From Hymenobacter mellowenesis (lineage in GTDB: Bacteria > Bacteroidota > Bacteroidia > Cytophagales > Hymenobacteraceae): a DNA stretch of 64,000 nucleotides. The notes under the pieces were generated by a model that was not told where the DNA came from, did no database searches, and worked only from the letters and a program-made list of their open reading frames with translations. The stretch covers positions 1 to 64,000 of the forward strand of contig NZ_JAUQSX010000010.1 in NCBI RefSeq assembly GCF_030581005.1, written 5' to 3'. Shown one piece after another: positions 50,712 through 59,278 of the stretch (positions are counted from its first letter, which is position 1; each line of letters begins with the position of its first letter). The translations under genes and the position numbers were made by a program.

Positions 50712-52073
50712 TTATTCGTCGTCGAGCTTGATGGGCTCCATGCGGGGTACCAGCGTGAACATCAGCACCCAGGCCAGCAAATAGGCCGCGCCGCAGATGA
50801 AGAACATGATGTAGTACGCCTTGTCAATCTGGCCAATGCTTTCGAAGTGCACGAACATGCGCTTCTGCACCAGCGCCGTGAGGGCGATGCCGCCCAGGCC
50901 GCCCGCCATGCCGCCAATGCCCGTGACGGAGCCCACCGCGCGCTTCGGGAACATGTCCGACACGGTGGTGAAGATGTTGGCGCTCCAGGCTTGGTGGGCC
51001 GCCGCCGCGATGCCAATCACCAGCACCGCCAGCCACATATTCATGCCGCCCAGCCACTGCGCAAACACGATGGGGAACACGCAGAAAGCAATAACCAGCA
51101 TGGCAGTCTTACGGGCCTGGAACGCGGGCATGCCGCGCTTGATGAAGCCCAGCGGCAGGTAGCCGCCGCCCACGCTGCCTATGCTCGACAGCACGTATAC
51201 CGCCGCTACCGGCAGGGCAATGTCCGTCCCTTTCAGGCCGTATTGCTTGCCCAGGAAATCGGGCAACCAGAACAGGTAGAACCACCAGATGGGGTCCGTC
51301 AGGAACTTGCCAATGACGAAGGCCCAGGTTTGCTTGAAGCCCAGCAGCGTGGCCCACGAGGCCTTGGGCTTCTCTTCGGTCACACCTTCCGAGGGCAGGC
51401 CCACTGGAATATCGGCATTGATGTAGTCAAACTCAGCCTTCGACAAGCGGGCGTGCTTGGCGGGGGTTTCGTAAAACATCATCCAGAGCACCAGCCAGAT
51501 AAAGCCCAGCGCGCCCGTAATCAGGAAAGCCCATTTCCAGCCGTAGTGCTCCGCGATGAACGGCACCGACAGCGGCGCCACGATGGCGCCCACGTTCGAG
51601 CCCGAGTTGAAGATGCCCGTGGCCAGCGCCCGCTCCCGCTGCGGAAACCACTCGGCCGTGGTTTTGATGGCGGCCGGAAAGTTGCCGGCCTCCGTGATGC
51701 CCAGGAAGGCCCGCGCAATGCCAAAGCCAAACGTACTGGCTACCAGCGCGTGCCCCATAGCCGCCACGCTCCACAGTGCGGTTGAAAGCGCGTAGCCCAG
51801 CTTCGTACCCAGCTTGTCGATGATGCGGCCGGCACCCACCATGCCCACGGCGTAGGCCAGCTTGAAGGCAATTTCGATGTTGGCGTAGTCGCCTGAGTTC
51901 CAGTGAAACTCCGTTTCCAGGTAGGGCTTCAGCAGCGAGATAACCGCCCGGTCGAGGTAGTTGATGGTGGTGGCAAAAAACACCAAGGCGCAGATGGTCC
52001 AGCGGAATTTGCCGATGGTGGCATTGGCGGTGGCCAGCGGGGAAGCCGGCGGCGCCGGAGCGGAATAAGCCAT
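50712..52073 (-). CDS. exuT: MFS transporter, hexuronate permease (ExuT-like)
   Basis: An inner-membrane transporter of the anion:cation symporter family, 453 residues, about 12 helices. ICALVFFATTINYLDRAVIS (helix 1), the loop GRIIDKLGTKLGYALSTALW, RAFLGITEAGNFPAAIKTTA and GIFNSGSNVGAIVAPLSVPF are typical of hexuronate and gluconate-type ACS permeases. Galacturonate import is inferred from the neighbouring catabolic genes. It follows eda across palindrome R4 and is the last gene before the operon terminator. Confidence 0.9.
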   Translation of the reverse strand: MAYSAPAPPASPLATANATIGKFRWTICALVFFATTINYLDRAVISLLKPYLETEFHWNSGDYANIEIAFKLAYAVGMVGAGRIIDKLGTKLGYALSTALWSVAAMGHALVASTFGFGIARAFLGITEAGNFPAAIKTTAEWFPQRERALATGIFNSGSNVGAIVAPLSVPFIAEHYGWKWAFLITGALGFIWLVLWMMFYETPAKHARLSKAEFDYINADIPVGLPSEGVTEEKPKASWATLLGFKQTWAFVIGKFLTDPIWWFYLFWLPDFLGKQYGLKGTDIALPVAAVYVLSSIGSVGGGYLPLGFIKRGMPAFQARKTAMLVIAFCVFPIVFAQWLGGMNMWLAVLVIGIAAAAHQAWSANIFTTVSDMFPKRAVGSVTGIGGMAGGLGGIALTALVQKRMFVHFESIGQIDKAYYIMFFICGAAYLLAWVLMFTLVPRMEPIKLDDE

Positions 52074-52126
52074 ATATCGAGTTCGGGAATTTGAAACGGG
52101 TTACTCGGGCAGCACAGATTCAGGGA

Positions 52127-52230
52127 GAACGTCATGCTGAGCGCAGTCGAAGCATCTCTACCGCTTCGTTGCAGTCGTCATTGATTACTTGCTCGGTAGA
52201 GATGCTTCGACTGCGCTCAGCATGACGTTC
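52127..52230. repeat. Palindromic repeat, family R, copy 4 (eda/exuT junction)
   Basis: Arms GAACGTCATGCTGAGCGCAG and its exact complement, inner ctctaccg/cggtagag. It starts 11 bp after the eda stop and ends 54 bp before the exuT ATG. Confidence 0.92.
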
Positions 52231-52241
52231 CTTATTACTTA

Positions 52242-52901
52242 CTAATTCTTTTTTAGCGTCGCCACCGTTTGCATCAGTTCGGTGATGCTGGCGCTGAGGG
52301 CGGCGGTATCGTCGGCATTCTTGAACAGCTGCGAGCCCATGCCCACCGCATTCACGCCGGCGCCAAACCAGGCGCTGAGGCTTTCGCGGGTGGGCTCCAC
52401 GCCGCCCGTCACCATGAGCTTGATGTGAGGCATGGGGCCGCGCAGGGCTTTCACATAATCGGGACCGACCAGATTACCAGGGAAAATCTTCACCACGGCG
52501 GCGCCTAGCTCGCTGGCGCTGTAAATCTCGGTGGGGGTCATGGCGCCGGGAAGCCACGGAATGTTGCGGCTACGGCACACGTCGGCTACCTCGGCGGTGG
52601 CGCAGGGCTGCACCACAAACTCGGCACCGGCCGCAATGAACCGCTCGGCGTCGTCGGCCTTGTAAATGGTGCCGATGCCCAGAATCATATCCGGGCACTG
52701 CTCGGCCACGAACGACTGTAGCTGCGTGAACACCTCCAGCGCCTTCTCGCCCCGGTTCACAAACTCAAACACGCGAATGCCGCCGGTGTAACAGGCTTGC
52801 AGGATGCGCTGAGTGTAAGCTAAATCGGCATGATAGAACACGGGCACCACGGGGTATCGGAGCAGCGTAGCAAGGGTTTCTTCGGCGGAATGTCGGGGCA
52901 T
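52242..52901 (-). CDS. eda: KDPG/KHG aldolase
   Basis: Cleaves 2-keto-3-deoxy-6-phosphogluconate to pyruvate and glyceraldehyde 3-phosphate, the last step of the galacturonate pathway. 219 residues, class I aldolase. The family blocks are VVPVFYHADLAYTQRILQAC, LGIGTIYKADDAERFIAAGA, PWLPGAMTPTEIYSASELGA and the Schiff-base Lys in AAVVKIFPGNLVGPDYVKAL, then LMVTGGVEPTRESL. It lies between palindromes R5 and R4, behind kdgK. Confidence 0.94.
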   Translation of the reverse strand: MPRHSAEETLATLLRYPVVPVFYHADLAYTQRILQACYTGGIRVFEFVNRGEKALEVFTQLQSFVAEQCPDMILGIGTIYKADDAERFIAAGAEFVVQPCATAEVADVCRSRNIPWLPGAMTPTEIYSASELGAAVVKIFPGNLVGPDYVKALRGPMPHIKLMVTGGVEPTRESLSAWFGAGVNAVGMGSQLFKNADDTAALSASITELMQTVATLKKN

Positions 52902-52914
52902 AGGGAATATTTTA

Positions 52915-53006
52915 GAACGTCATGCAGAGCGCAGCGAAGCATCTCGCTCGGGGTAACTAATTACTTGCTGCGGGCGAGATGCTTCGCTACGCTCTGCATG
53001 ACGTTC
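52915..53006. repeat. Palindromic repeat, family R, copy 5 (kdgK/eda junction)
   Basis: Arms GAACGTCATGCAGAGCGCAG and nearly its complement (one mismatch), inner ctcgctcg/cgggcgag. It starts 15 bp after the kdgK stop and ends 13 bp before the eda ATG. The shortest copy. Confidence 0.92.
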
Positions 53007-53021
53007 ATTTAAAGCTGATTA

Positions 53022-54032
53022 CTAACGTAGCAGGCGGCCACTGGTGTTGCCTTTCATAATTTCTTCCACTTCGGCCACCGTCACGAGGTTGATGTCACCG
53101 TGCACGGTATGCTTAAGGGCCGAGGCGGCCACACCGAAGGTGAGCGCCTGCTGGGGGTTGTCGTATTTCAGCGAGCCGTAGATGAAGCCGGCCATGAAGG
53201 CGTCGCCGCCGCCAATGCGGTCCACAATGGGGTTGATATCGTAGGTGACGGTTTCAAGAAACTGTTTACCGTCGTAATAAATGCCTTTCAGGCCGTTGTG
53301 CGAGGCGCTGTGCGTCTTGCGGCGCGTGGTAACAACCTGCTTGATTTGCGGAAACCGCGCCATCACCTGCCGGGCCACCGACACGAACTTATTGTCGGTC
53401 CCGGGCTCGGGCACGATGCCGAATAGGTCCTCCGCATCGTTCTCGGAGCACACCACCACGTCGCAGCCCTCCACCAGTTCGCTCATCACCGATTGGGCCG
53501 TCTGCCCGTACTGCCACAGGTTGCGGCGGTAGTTTACGTCGGCCGACACGGTGATGCCCAGGCGGCGCGCGGCGGCAATGGCCTGGCGCGTGGCCTCGGC
53601 CGTGCTGGCCGAGATGGCGGGCGTGATGCCCGTCCAGTGCAGCCAGCCGGCATCTTTTAGGATTTCATCCCAGTTGAAGGCGGCCGGGTCAAGGTTCGCA
53701 AAGGCGGAGTTGGCGCGGTCGTATACCACTTTGCTGGGGCGCATCCCCGCCCCCACTTCCAGGAAATACAGCCCGAGGCGGTCGCCCTGGTACACAGTGG
53801 CGTCCATGTTCACGCCCAGGGCGCGGAAGCTTTGGGCGGCGGCGCGGCCCAGGTCGTTGTTGGGGAAGCAGGTGACGTGCGCGGCGGGCACGCCCAAACC
53901 GGCCAGCGAGGCGCCCACGTTGGCGTCGCCGCCGCCGTACACGATTTCGAGGTGCTGGGTTTGCGCGAACCGGTAGTTCAGCGGCGGCGACAGCCGCATC
54001 ATGATTTCGCCGAACGTGACAACTTGCTTCAT
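53022..54032 (-). CDS. kdgK: 2-dehydro-3-deoxygluconokinase
   Basis: A PfkB-family kinase that phosphorylates 2-keto-3-deoxygluconate to KDPG. 336 residues. VVTFGEIMMRLSPPLNYRFA with GGGDANVGASLAGLGVPAAH is the family N-terminus, and DRIGGGDAFMAGFIYGSLKY is PfkB signature 2 with GGGD in place of GAGD, a known KDG-kinase variant. The substrate is supported by its place between uxaC and eda. Its leader holds three copies of an 8-bp direct repeat (54041-54064). Confidence 0.93.
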   Translation of the reverse strand: MKQVVTFGEIMMRLSPPLNYRFAQTQHLEIVYGGGDANVGASLAGLGVPAAHVTCFPNNDLGRAAAQSFRALGVNMDATVYQGDRLGLYFLEVGAGMRPSKVVYDRANSAFANLDPAAFNWDEILKDAGWLHWTGITPAISASTAEATRQAIAAARRLGITVSADVNYRRNLWQYGQTAQSVMSELVEGCDVVVCSENDAEDLFGIVPEPGTDNKFVSVARQVMARFPQIKQVVTTRRKTHSASHNGLKGIYYDGKQFLETVTYDINPIVDRIGGGDAFMAGFIYGSLKYDNPQQALTFGVAASALKHTVHGDINLVTVAEVEEIMKGNTSGRLLR

Positions 54033-54040
54033 TCTTAATT

Positions 54041-54064
54041 GGGGACTTGGGGACTTGGGGACTT
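54041..54064. repeat. Three direct copies of ggggactt ahead of kdgK
   Basis: Perfect tandem octamers in the short space between the palindrome R6 and the kdgK ATG, 8 bp before the start codon. On the coding strand the unit reads AAGTCCCC. Confidence 0.92.
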
Positions 54065-54068
54065 AGAA

Positions 54069-54167
54069 GAACGTCATGCTGAGCGCAGCCGAAGCATCTC
54101 GCTCGCATCGTTCAACGATTGATTTACTACCACACGCGAGATGCTTCGACTGCGCTCAGCATGACGT
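54069..54167. repeat. Palindromic repeat, family R, copy 6 (uxaC/kdgK junction)
   Basis: Arms GAACGTCATGCTGAGCGCAG and nearly its complement, inner ctcgctcg/cgcgag. It starts 15 bp after the uxaC stop. Confidence 0.92.
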
Positions 54168-54182
54168 GCTTTTATCGTTCAG

Positions 54183-55616
54183 TTACGCCGTGACAGCCGC
54201 CGTTTCGACCACTTTGCCGAAACCGAAATACTGCTTGGCATTACCGTAGCAGATGTTCTGCACCATGCCACCCAGCAGGTCCATGTCGGCCGGTAACTCG
54301 CCGTTTTCCACGTCGTTGCCGAGCAGGTTGCAAAGCACGCGGCGGAAATACTCGTGGCGCGGGTACGACAGGAAGCTGCGCGAATCGGTGAGCATGCCCA
54401 CGAAGCGCGAGAGCAAACCCATGTTGCTCAGGGCGTTGATTTGCTTTTCCATGCCGTCCTTTTGGTCGAGGAACCACCAGCCGGAGCCAAACTGAATCTT
54501 GCCGGCCACCGACCCGTCGTTGAAGTTGCCAATCATCGTGGCAATTAGCTCGTTGTCGGCTGGGTTCAGGTTGTAGATGATGGTTTTCGCCAGCTTGTCC
54601 TGCCCGTCGAGGCGGTCGAGGAAGGTGCTCAGGGCGCGGCCCTGCGAGAAGTCGCCAATGCTGTCCCAGCCCGTGTCGGGGCCCAGCTCACGCAGCATGC
54701 GCGAGTTGTTGTTGCGCAGCGCGCCGATGTGGTACTGCTGCGTCCAGCCCTTTTCCCAGTCCATCACGGCCAGCAGCACCAGCATGGCCGATTTGAATTT
54801 CAGCACTTCATCGGCCGCCAGCTCAGCGCCGCCGCGCACCTTCGAAAAGATGGCGGCGATTTCCGCTTCCGTGTAGTCAGCAGCGTAAATCTGCTCCAAG
54901 CCGTGGTCAGACAGGCGGCAGCCCAGGCTGGCGAAGAAATCGTGGCGCCGACGCAGGGCCTTTTCGAGGTCGGCGAAGGTGCGGATTTCCACTTCAGCCG
55001 CCGCGCCCAGTTTGTCGAGGTACTGATTGTAGGCCGCGGCCGATTCCGGCGCCATCGCCTTATCGGCGCGGAAGGTGGGCAGCACGTTCACGGCGAAGCC
55101 GGAGGCGGCCAGCGCCTGGTGGTGCTCCAGCGAGTCGGCGGGGTCATCGGTGGTGCAGAGGGTTTCTACCTGCATCATTTTCAGCAGGTTTTGCACCGAA
55201 TATTCGGCGGTTTGCAGCTTGGCGCTGCACTCGTCGTAGATGCGGCGGGCGCTGTCCTTGTTCAGCAGCTCGGTGATGCCGAAGTAGCGGCGCAGCTCTA
55301 GGTGCGTCCAGTGGTAGAGCGGGTTGCGCAGGGTATAGGGCACGGTTTCGGCCCATTTCTCAAACTTTTCCCAGTCCGACGCATCGCCGGTAATGTAGCG
55401 CTCGGGCACGCCGTTGGCCCGCATGGCGCGCCACTTGTAATGGTCGCCGTAGAGCCAGATTTGGGTGATGTTTTCAAACTGCTTGTCCTCGGCAATCTGG
55501 TCGGGCAGCAGGTGGTTATGATAGTCGATGATGGGCATCTGCTTGGCATACTCGTGGTAGAGCGTGCTGGCCGTAGCCGTCTGCAGCAGAAAATCGTCGT
55601 TGAGAAAGGGCTTCAT
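54183..55616 (-). CDS. uxaC: Glucuronate/galacturonate isomerase
   Basis: UxaC isomerises D-galacturonate to D-tagaturonate and D-glucuronate to D-fructuronate, the entry step of the pathway. 477 residues, amidohydrolase-like barrel. MPIIDYHNHLLPDQIAEDKQ holds the HxH-like metal motif. WTHLELRRYFGITELLNKDS, VETLCTTDDPADSLEHHQAL, and LGPDTGWDSIGDFSQGRALS are family blocks. The C-terminus has MLTDSRSFLSYPRHEYFRRV. ATG at 55616 is preferred to TTG at 55622. It lies between uxaA and kdgK. Confidence 0.95.
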   Translation of the reverse strand: MKPFLNDDFLLQTATASTLYHEYAKQMPIIDYHNHLLPDQIAEDKQFENITQIWLYGDHYKWRAMRANGVPERYITGDASDWEKFEKWAETVPYTLRNPLYHWTHLELRRYFGITELLNKDSARRIYDECSAKLQTAEYSVQNLLKMMQVETLCTTDDPADSLEHHQALAASGFAVNVLPTFRADKAMAPESAAAYNQYLDKLGAAAEVEIRTFADLEKALRRRHDFFASLGCRLSDHGLEQIYAADYTEAEIAAIFSKVRGGAELAADEVLKFKSAMLVLLAVMDWEKGWTQQYHIGALRNNNSRMLRELGPDTGWDSIGDFSQGRALSTFLDRLDGQDKLAKTIIYNLNPADNELIATMIGNFNDGSVAGKIQFGSGWWFLDQKDGMEKQINALSNMGLLSRFVGMLTDSRSFLSYPRHEYFRRVLCNLLGNDVENGELPADMDLLGGMVQNICYGNAKQYFGFGKVVETAAVTA

Positions 55617-55750
55617 AAGCAACTAAGATTGGGAGGGTAATGCGGCTGCTTCGGGAACCGAAGGTAGGCCGCCGCCGGAGCCGTTTCCTTCACCCAGCGG
55701 TATTTATTAGCGAAAACGGTTGCGTAACTTTTGGAAAAGCGCGAACCGGA

Positions 55751-55892
55751 GAACGTCATGCAGAGCGCAGCGAAGCATCTTTACTGCTTCGTTGCAATGT
55801 CATTATTTACTATCGAGGTAAAGATGCTTCGCTGCAATGTCATTATTTACTATCGAGGTAAAGATGCTTCGCTGCGCTCTGCATGACCGTTC
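55751..55892. repeat. Palindromic repeat, family R, copy 7 (uxaA/uxaC junction)
   Basis: Arms GAACGTCATGCAGAGCGCAG and nearly its complement. The right half contains a perfect 40-bp tandem duplication (55793-55832 and 55833-55872), so the copy is 142 bp. It starts 19 bp after the uxaA stop and lies 134 bp before the uxaC ATG. Confidence 0.92.
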
Positions 55893-55911
55893 TTTTTTGT
55901 TCTGATTTACC

Positions 55912-57567
55912 CTACAAGCTCACCCCGCGTTTCCACGGAATGAAATCGGTCTGGTCGTGGCGGACGGCGGCAATTTCCTCCTCGCCGCTGGCTACCTTGA
56001 TGACGTAGTCGAGAATGCGCTCGGCAGCCTGCTCGATGGTTTCTTCGCCGTCAATCACCGTTCCGGTGTTCACGTCGATGATGTCGGGCATGCGGTTGGC
56101 AAGGGCCGTGTTGCTGGCCACTTTGATAACCGGGGCGATGGGGTTGCCGGTGGGCGTGCCCAGGCCGGTGGTGAAGAGCACAATATTGGCCCCCGACCCT
56201 ACCTCGGCCGTCGTGGATTCCACGTCGTTGCCGGGCGTGCAGAGCAGGTTCAGGCCGGGCTTGGTCACCAGCTCCGGGTAGTCCAGCACGGCCACTACCG
56301 GCGAGGAACCGCCCTTGCGGGCCGCGCCAGCCGATTTCATGGCGTCCGTAATCAAGCCGTCGCGGATGTTGCCGGGCGAAGGGTTCATGTCAAAGCCCGA
56401 GCCGACGGCCACGGCGCTGTCGCCGTAAGCCTTCATGAGGCTGCTGAAACGTTCGGCGGTGGGTTGGTCTACGCTACGGTCCACCAGTTCCTGCTCCACG
56501 CCGCACAGCTCCGGGAATTCGGCCAGGATGACCGAGCCGCCGAGGGCTACCAGCATGTCGGAAACGTGGCCCAGGGCCGGGTTGGCCGAGATGCCGGAGA
56601 AGCCGTCGGAGCCGCCGCACTCCAAGCCGATGTTCAATGCTTTCAGGGGAGCCGGCTCGCGGCGGGCGCGGTTGGCCAGCATCAGGCCGGCGAAGGTCTG
56701 GCGCAGGGCATCGCTGATGAGGGCCTCCTCGGTGCCCAGCTTTTGCTGGTCGAGGATGAAGAGGGGCTTGCTGAAGTGGGGGTCGCGCTTAGCTATTTCG
56801 TCCTGCAGCATGCTGGCCTGTGCATTCTGGCAGCCGAGGCTGAGCACGGTGGCGCCGGCCACGTTGGGGTGCGTGATGTAGCCGGCCAGCAGGCCGCACA
56901 GCGTCTGGGCATCCTGGCGGATGCCGCCGCAGCCGCCTTCGTGGCTGAGGAAGCGGATGCCGTCCACGTTCGGGAAGGGACGCGAGCTGCGAGCGGTGTC
57001 TTCGCCGGCTTCGAGGTCGGCGCTCAGGATTTCCTCCACTGAGCGGCCGGCTTGCATCAATTCCACCAGCTTGCGGGTTTCCGGCTGGTAGTTTTTGCGG
57101 CGGGCGTAGCCAAGGTCGGTGATGAGGGCATCCTGCAGCACCTGGATGTTACGGTTTTCGCAGAACACCAGCGGAATCACCAGCCAGTAGTTGGCGGTGC
57201 CCACGCGACCATCGGCGCGGTGGTAGCCCTGGAAGGTGCGGTCTTGCCAGGCGGTCACATCGGGGGCCTGCCAGGCGGCGCGCTGGTGGCCGTGCTCATC
57301 GTAGCTGTTGGTGGCGTGCTGCATGTTGGCCGTGGTGAGGCGGCCGCCGGGACGGATGTCGGCCTTGGCCTTGCCCACCAGCACGCCGTACATCGTCACG
57401 GGCTGGCCCACGCTCAAGCCCAGGGGCGAGAGCTTGTGCTTGGCCGGAATGGCCTCGGTGGTGGTGACGTAGCCGTTTTCCCAGGGCACTTCGGTGCCAA
57501 TGGGCAGGTCGACGAGGGCGACCAGCACGTTATCGGCGGGGTGAATGCGGGCAACTTGGTGTTTCAC
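55912..57567 (-). CDS. uxaA: Altronate dehydratase
   Basis: Dehydrates D-altronate to 2-keto-3-deoxygluconate, using Fe2+. 551 residues. An N-terminal SAF domain (ARIHPADNVLVALVDLPIGT) is followed by the main domain with GYHRADGRVGTANYWLVIPL, FLSHEGGCGGIRQDAQTLCG, GLECGGSDGFSGISANPALG and TEFPELCG-type blocks (LAEFPELCGVEQELVDRS). The frame opens at an ATG (57597) supplied by the edge of palindrome R8. GTG at 57567 (VKHQVARIHPADN) fits the family start better. Confidence 0.94.
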   Translation of the reverse strand: MKHQVARIHPADNVLVALVDLPIGTEVPWENGYVTTTEAIPAKHKLSPLGLSVGQPVTMYGVLVGKAKADIRPGGRLTTANMQHATNSYDEHGHQRAAWQAPDVTAWQDRTFQGYHRADGRVGTANYWLVIPLVFCENRNIQVLQDALITDLGYARRKNYQPETRKLVELMQAGRSVEEILSADLEAGEDTARSSRPFPNVDGIRFLSHEGGCGGIRQDAQTLCGLLAGYITHPNVAGATVLSLGCQNAQASMLQDEIAKRDPHFSKPLFILDQQKLGTEEALISDALRQTFAGLMLANRARREPAPLKALNIGLECGGSDGFSGISANPALGHVSDMLVALGGSVILAEFPELCGVEQELVDRSVDQPTAERFSSLMKAYGDSAVAVGSGFDMNPSPGNIRDGLITDAMKSAGAARKGGSSPVVAVLDYPELVTKPGLNLLCTPGNDVESTTAEVGSGANIVLFTTGLGTPTGNPIAPVIKVASNTALANRMPDIIDVNTGTVIDGEETIEQAAERILDYVIKVASGEEEIAAVRHDQTDFIPWKRGVSL

Positions 57568-57588
57568 AGGGTCGGTATTGAAAAGGAT

Positions 57589-57689
57589 GAACGTCATGCA
57601 GAGCGCAGCGAAGCATCTTTACCGCTTCGTTGCAATGGCATTAATTACTGCTGAGGTAAAGATGCTTCGCTGCGCTCTGCATGACGTTC
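57589..57689. repeat. Palindromic repeat, family R, copy 8 (uxaB/uxaA junction)
   Basis: Arms GAACGTCATGCAGAGCGCAG and its exact complement, inner ctttaccg/ggtaaag. It starts 12 bp after the uxaB stop, and its left arm provides a possible ATG for uxaA. Confidence 0.93.
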
Positions 57690-57701
57690 GAATTGGTCTA
57701 G

Positions 57702-59234
57702 TTAACCAGCCAATGCTGTTTTTTTGGTGAAAAAAGCAGCCAGCGTGGCCGAAGCACCTTCTTCCAGCAGTTGGTTGAGGTAGTGCGTCACCTTGTCGGC
57801 AAAGCCGGGCAGGCGGGTGAGGTCATGGCCCCAGAGGGCGGTGTTGCGCAGGGCGGCGCTGGCCAGTTCCTCGGGCGAAAACTTGGCCCAGAGGTCGGCG
57901 AAGTAGCCGGCGCGGTCGTCCTGAATGGTGTAGGGTTCGCCGTTGACTTCACCCTGGCCGGTGCTGGCGCCGGTGGCGGTGTTGCGCATGAAGAGCAGGT
58001 AAGCCGCAAAGCCCAGGGCCATGTAGTGCGGCACGGCGTTGTGCGTCTGGTAGTAGTGCAGCAGCGTGGGCACGTTGCGCATCTGCATCTTAGCAGTGCC
58101 CTGCATGGCAATGGCCAGCCAGCGGTGCTCCAGATACGGGTTGCGGAAACGGTCGAGCACCTGCATGCCGAAGCGCTGACCCACTTTCTCGTCCACCTGG
58201 TAGGGGATGCCGGGCAGCAAATCGGCCAGCATCAGGTTGTGGATGAAGCGGGCCAGGTTTTCGTTTTCGAGCGACTCGCGCACCGTGGTGCAGCCCGAGA
58301 GGTGGGCCAGGGCGTAGCTCAGCGTGTGCGTGCCGTTCAGCAAGCGCAGCTTCAGCTCGCGGAAGAGCGTGATGTCGGGGCGGATAACCACGCCCTTGGC
58401 CACGGAGTGGAACGAGAGCACCTCGCGCACCTTTTCATCGCCTTCGATGGCCCACAGGGCATAGGCCTCGCTCATGGTCAACAGTTCGTCCTGGTAGCCG
58501 AGCTCTTCCTGCAGCTGCGCGTAGAGCGCGGGCTCGGGGCGGCCGGGCACGATGCGGTCGACCAGCGTATTGCAGAAGTGGTTGGCCGCTTCGAGCCAGT
58601 CGATAAAAGCGCTGCCGAGGTCGTTGCGGTGGGCCAGCTCCAGCACGATGGCTTCGAGCTTGCGGCCGTTGTCGGGAATCAGCTCGGTGGGCACGATTAC
58701 CAGCCCGCGGCTGGCGTCGCCTCTAAAGGCTTCGAAACGCGCGTGGAGCACGGCCAGCAGCTTGCCTGGAAACGACGAAGGCGGCGTGAGGTGAATGTCC
58801 TCGTTCACCAGCTGAATACCCACTTCGGTGGTATTCGAAATCACCACCTGCAGGTCGGGGCTGGCAGCGAATTTCAGCACCTCGGCCCACTGGCTTTTGG
58901 CCGAGAGCACGCGGCTGATGCTGCTGCACACCACGTTTTCCTCTACCGGCTGGCCGTCGTCGACGCCGCGCACGCACACCGTGTAGAGGCCGTTCTGGCG
59001 CTCGAAGGCGGTGGCGTCGCCGCCGTCGGTGCTTTTCACCACCACCACGCGGCCGTTGAACACGCCTTGGCGGTTAGCCTCGTCAATCATGAAATCGGGC
59101 AGGCCGCGCAGCAGCACGCCGGTACCGAATTGCAGCACTTTCTCGGGCAGGGCAAACAGCGCCGGGGTGGGCCACGCCACCGCGGCGGTGCTGCGGGGGG
59201 CGGACAAAGCCAATTCTTGATTCAAAGTGTCCAT
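57702..59234 (-). CDS. uxaB: Tagaturonate reductase
   Basis: Reduces D-tagaturonate to D-altronate with NADH. 510 residues of the long-chain mannitol dehydrogenase family. KVLQFGTGVLLRGLPDFMID is the Rossmann loop, with VVVVKSTDGGDATAFERQNG and VVISNTTEVGIQLVNEDIHL. VIVPTELIPDNGRKLEAIVL has the family PxELIxxNG motif, and LLNGTHTLSYALAHLSGCTT holds the catalytic NxxH region. It follows the pectate lyase gene by 44 bp. Confidence 0.95.
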   Translation of the reverse strand: MDTLNQELALSAPRSTAAVAWPTPALFALPEKVLQFGTGVLLRGLPDFMIDEANRQGVFNGRVVVVKSTDGGDATAFERQNGLYTVCVRGVDDGQPVEENVVCSSISRVLSAKSQWAEVLKFAASPDLQVVISNTTEVGIQLVNEDIHLTPPSSFPGKLLAVLHARFEAFRGDASRGLVIVPTELIPDNGRKLEAIVLELAHRNDLGSAFIDWLEAANHFCNTLVDRIVPGRPEPALYAQLQEELGYQDELLTMSEAYALWAIEGDEKVREVLSFHSVAKGVVIRPDITLFRELKLRLLNGTHTLSYALAHLSGCTTVRESLENENLARFIHNLMLADLLPGIPYQVDEKVGQRFGMQVLDRFRNPYLEHRWLAIAMQGTAKMQMRNVPTLLHYYQTHNAVPHYMALGFAAYLLFMRNTATGASTGQGEVNGEPYTIQDDRAGYFADLWAKFSPEELASAALRNTALWGHDLTRLPGFADKVTHYLNQLLEEGASATLAAFFTKKTALAG

Positions 59235-59278
59235 TACGACGAAATAGTAGGATTGCTGAACGAAGCTATAATGGGGCC

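Noticed and set aside
55751..55892. Palindromes as insertion sequences or integron-type sites
   Set aside because: No transposase, integrase or flanking target duplication is visible in the window.
52127..57689. Regularly spaced repeats as a CRISPR array
   Set aside because: Copies are palindromes separated by whole genes, not short direct repeats with spacers, and no cas gene is present.
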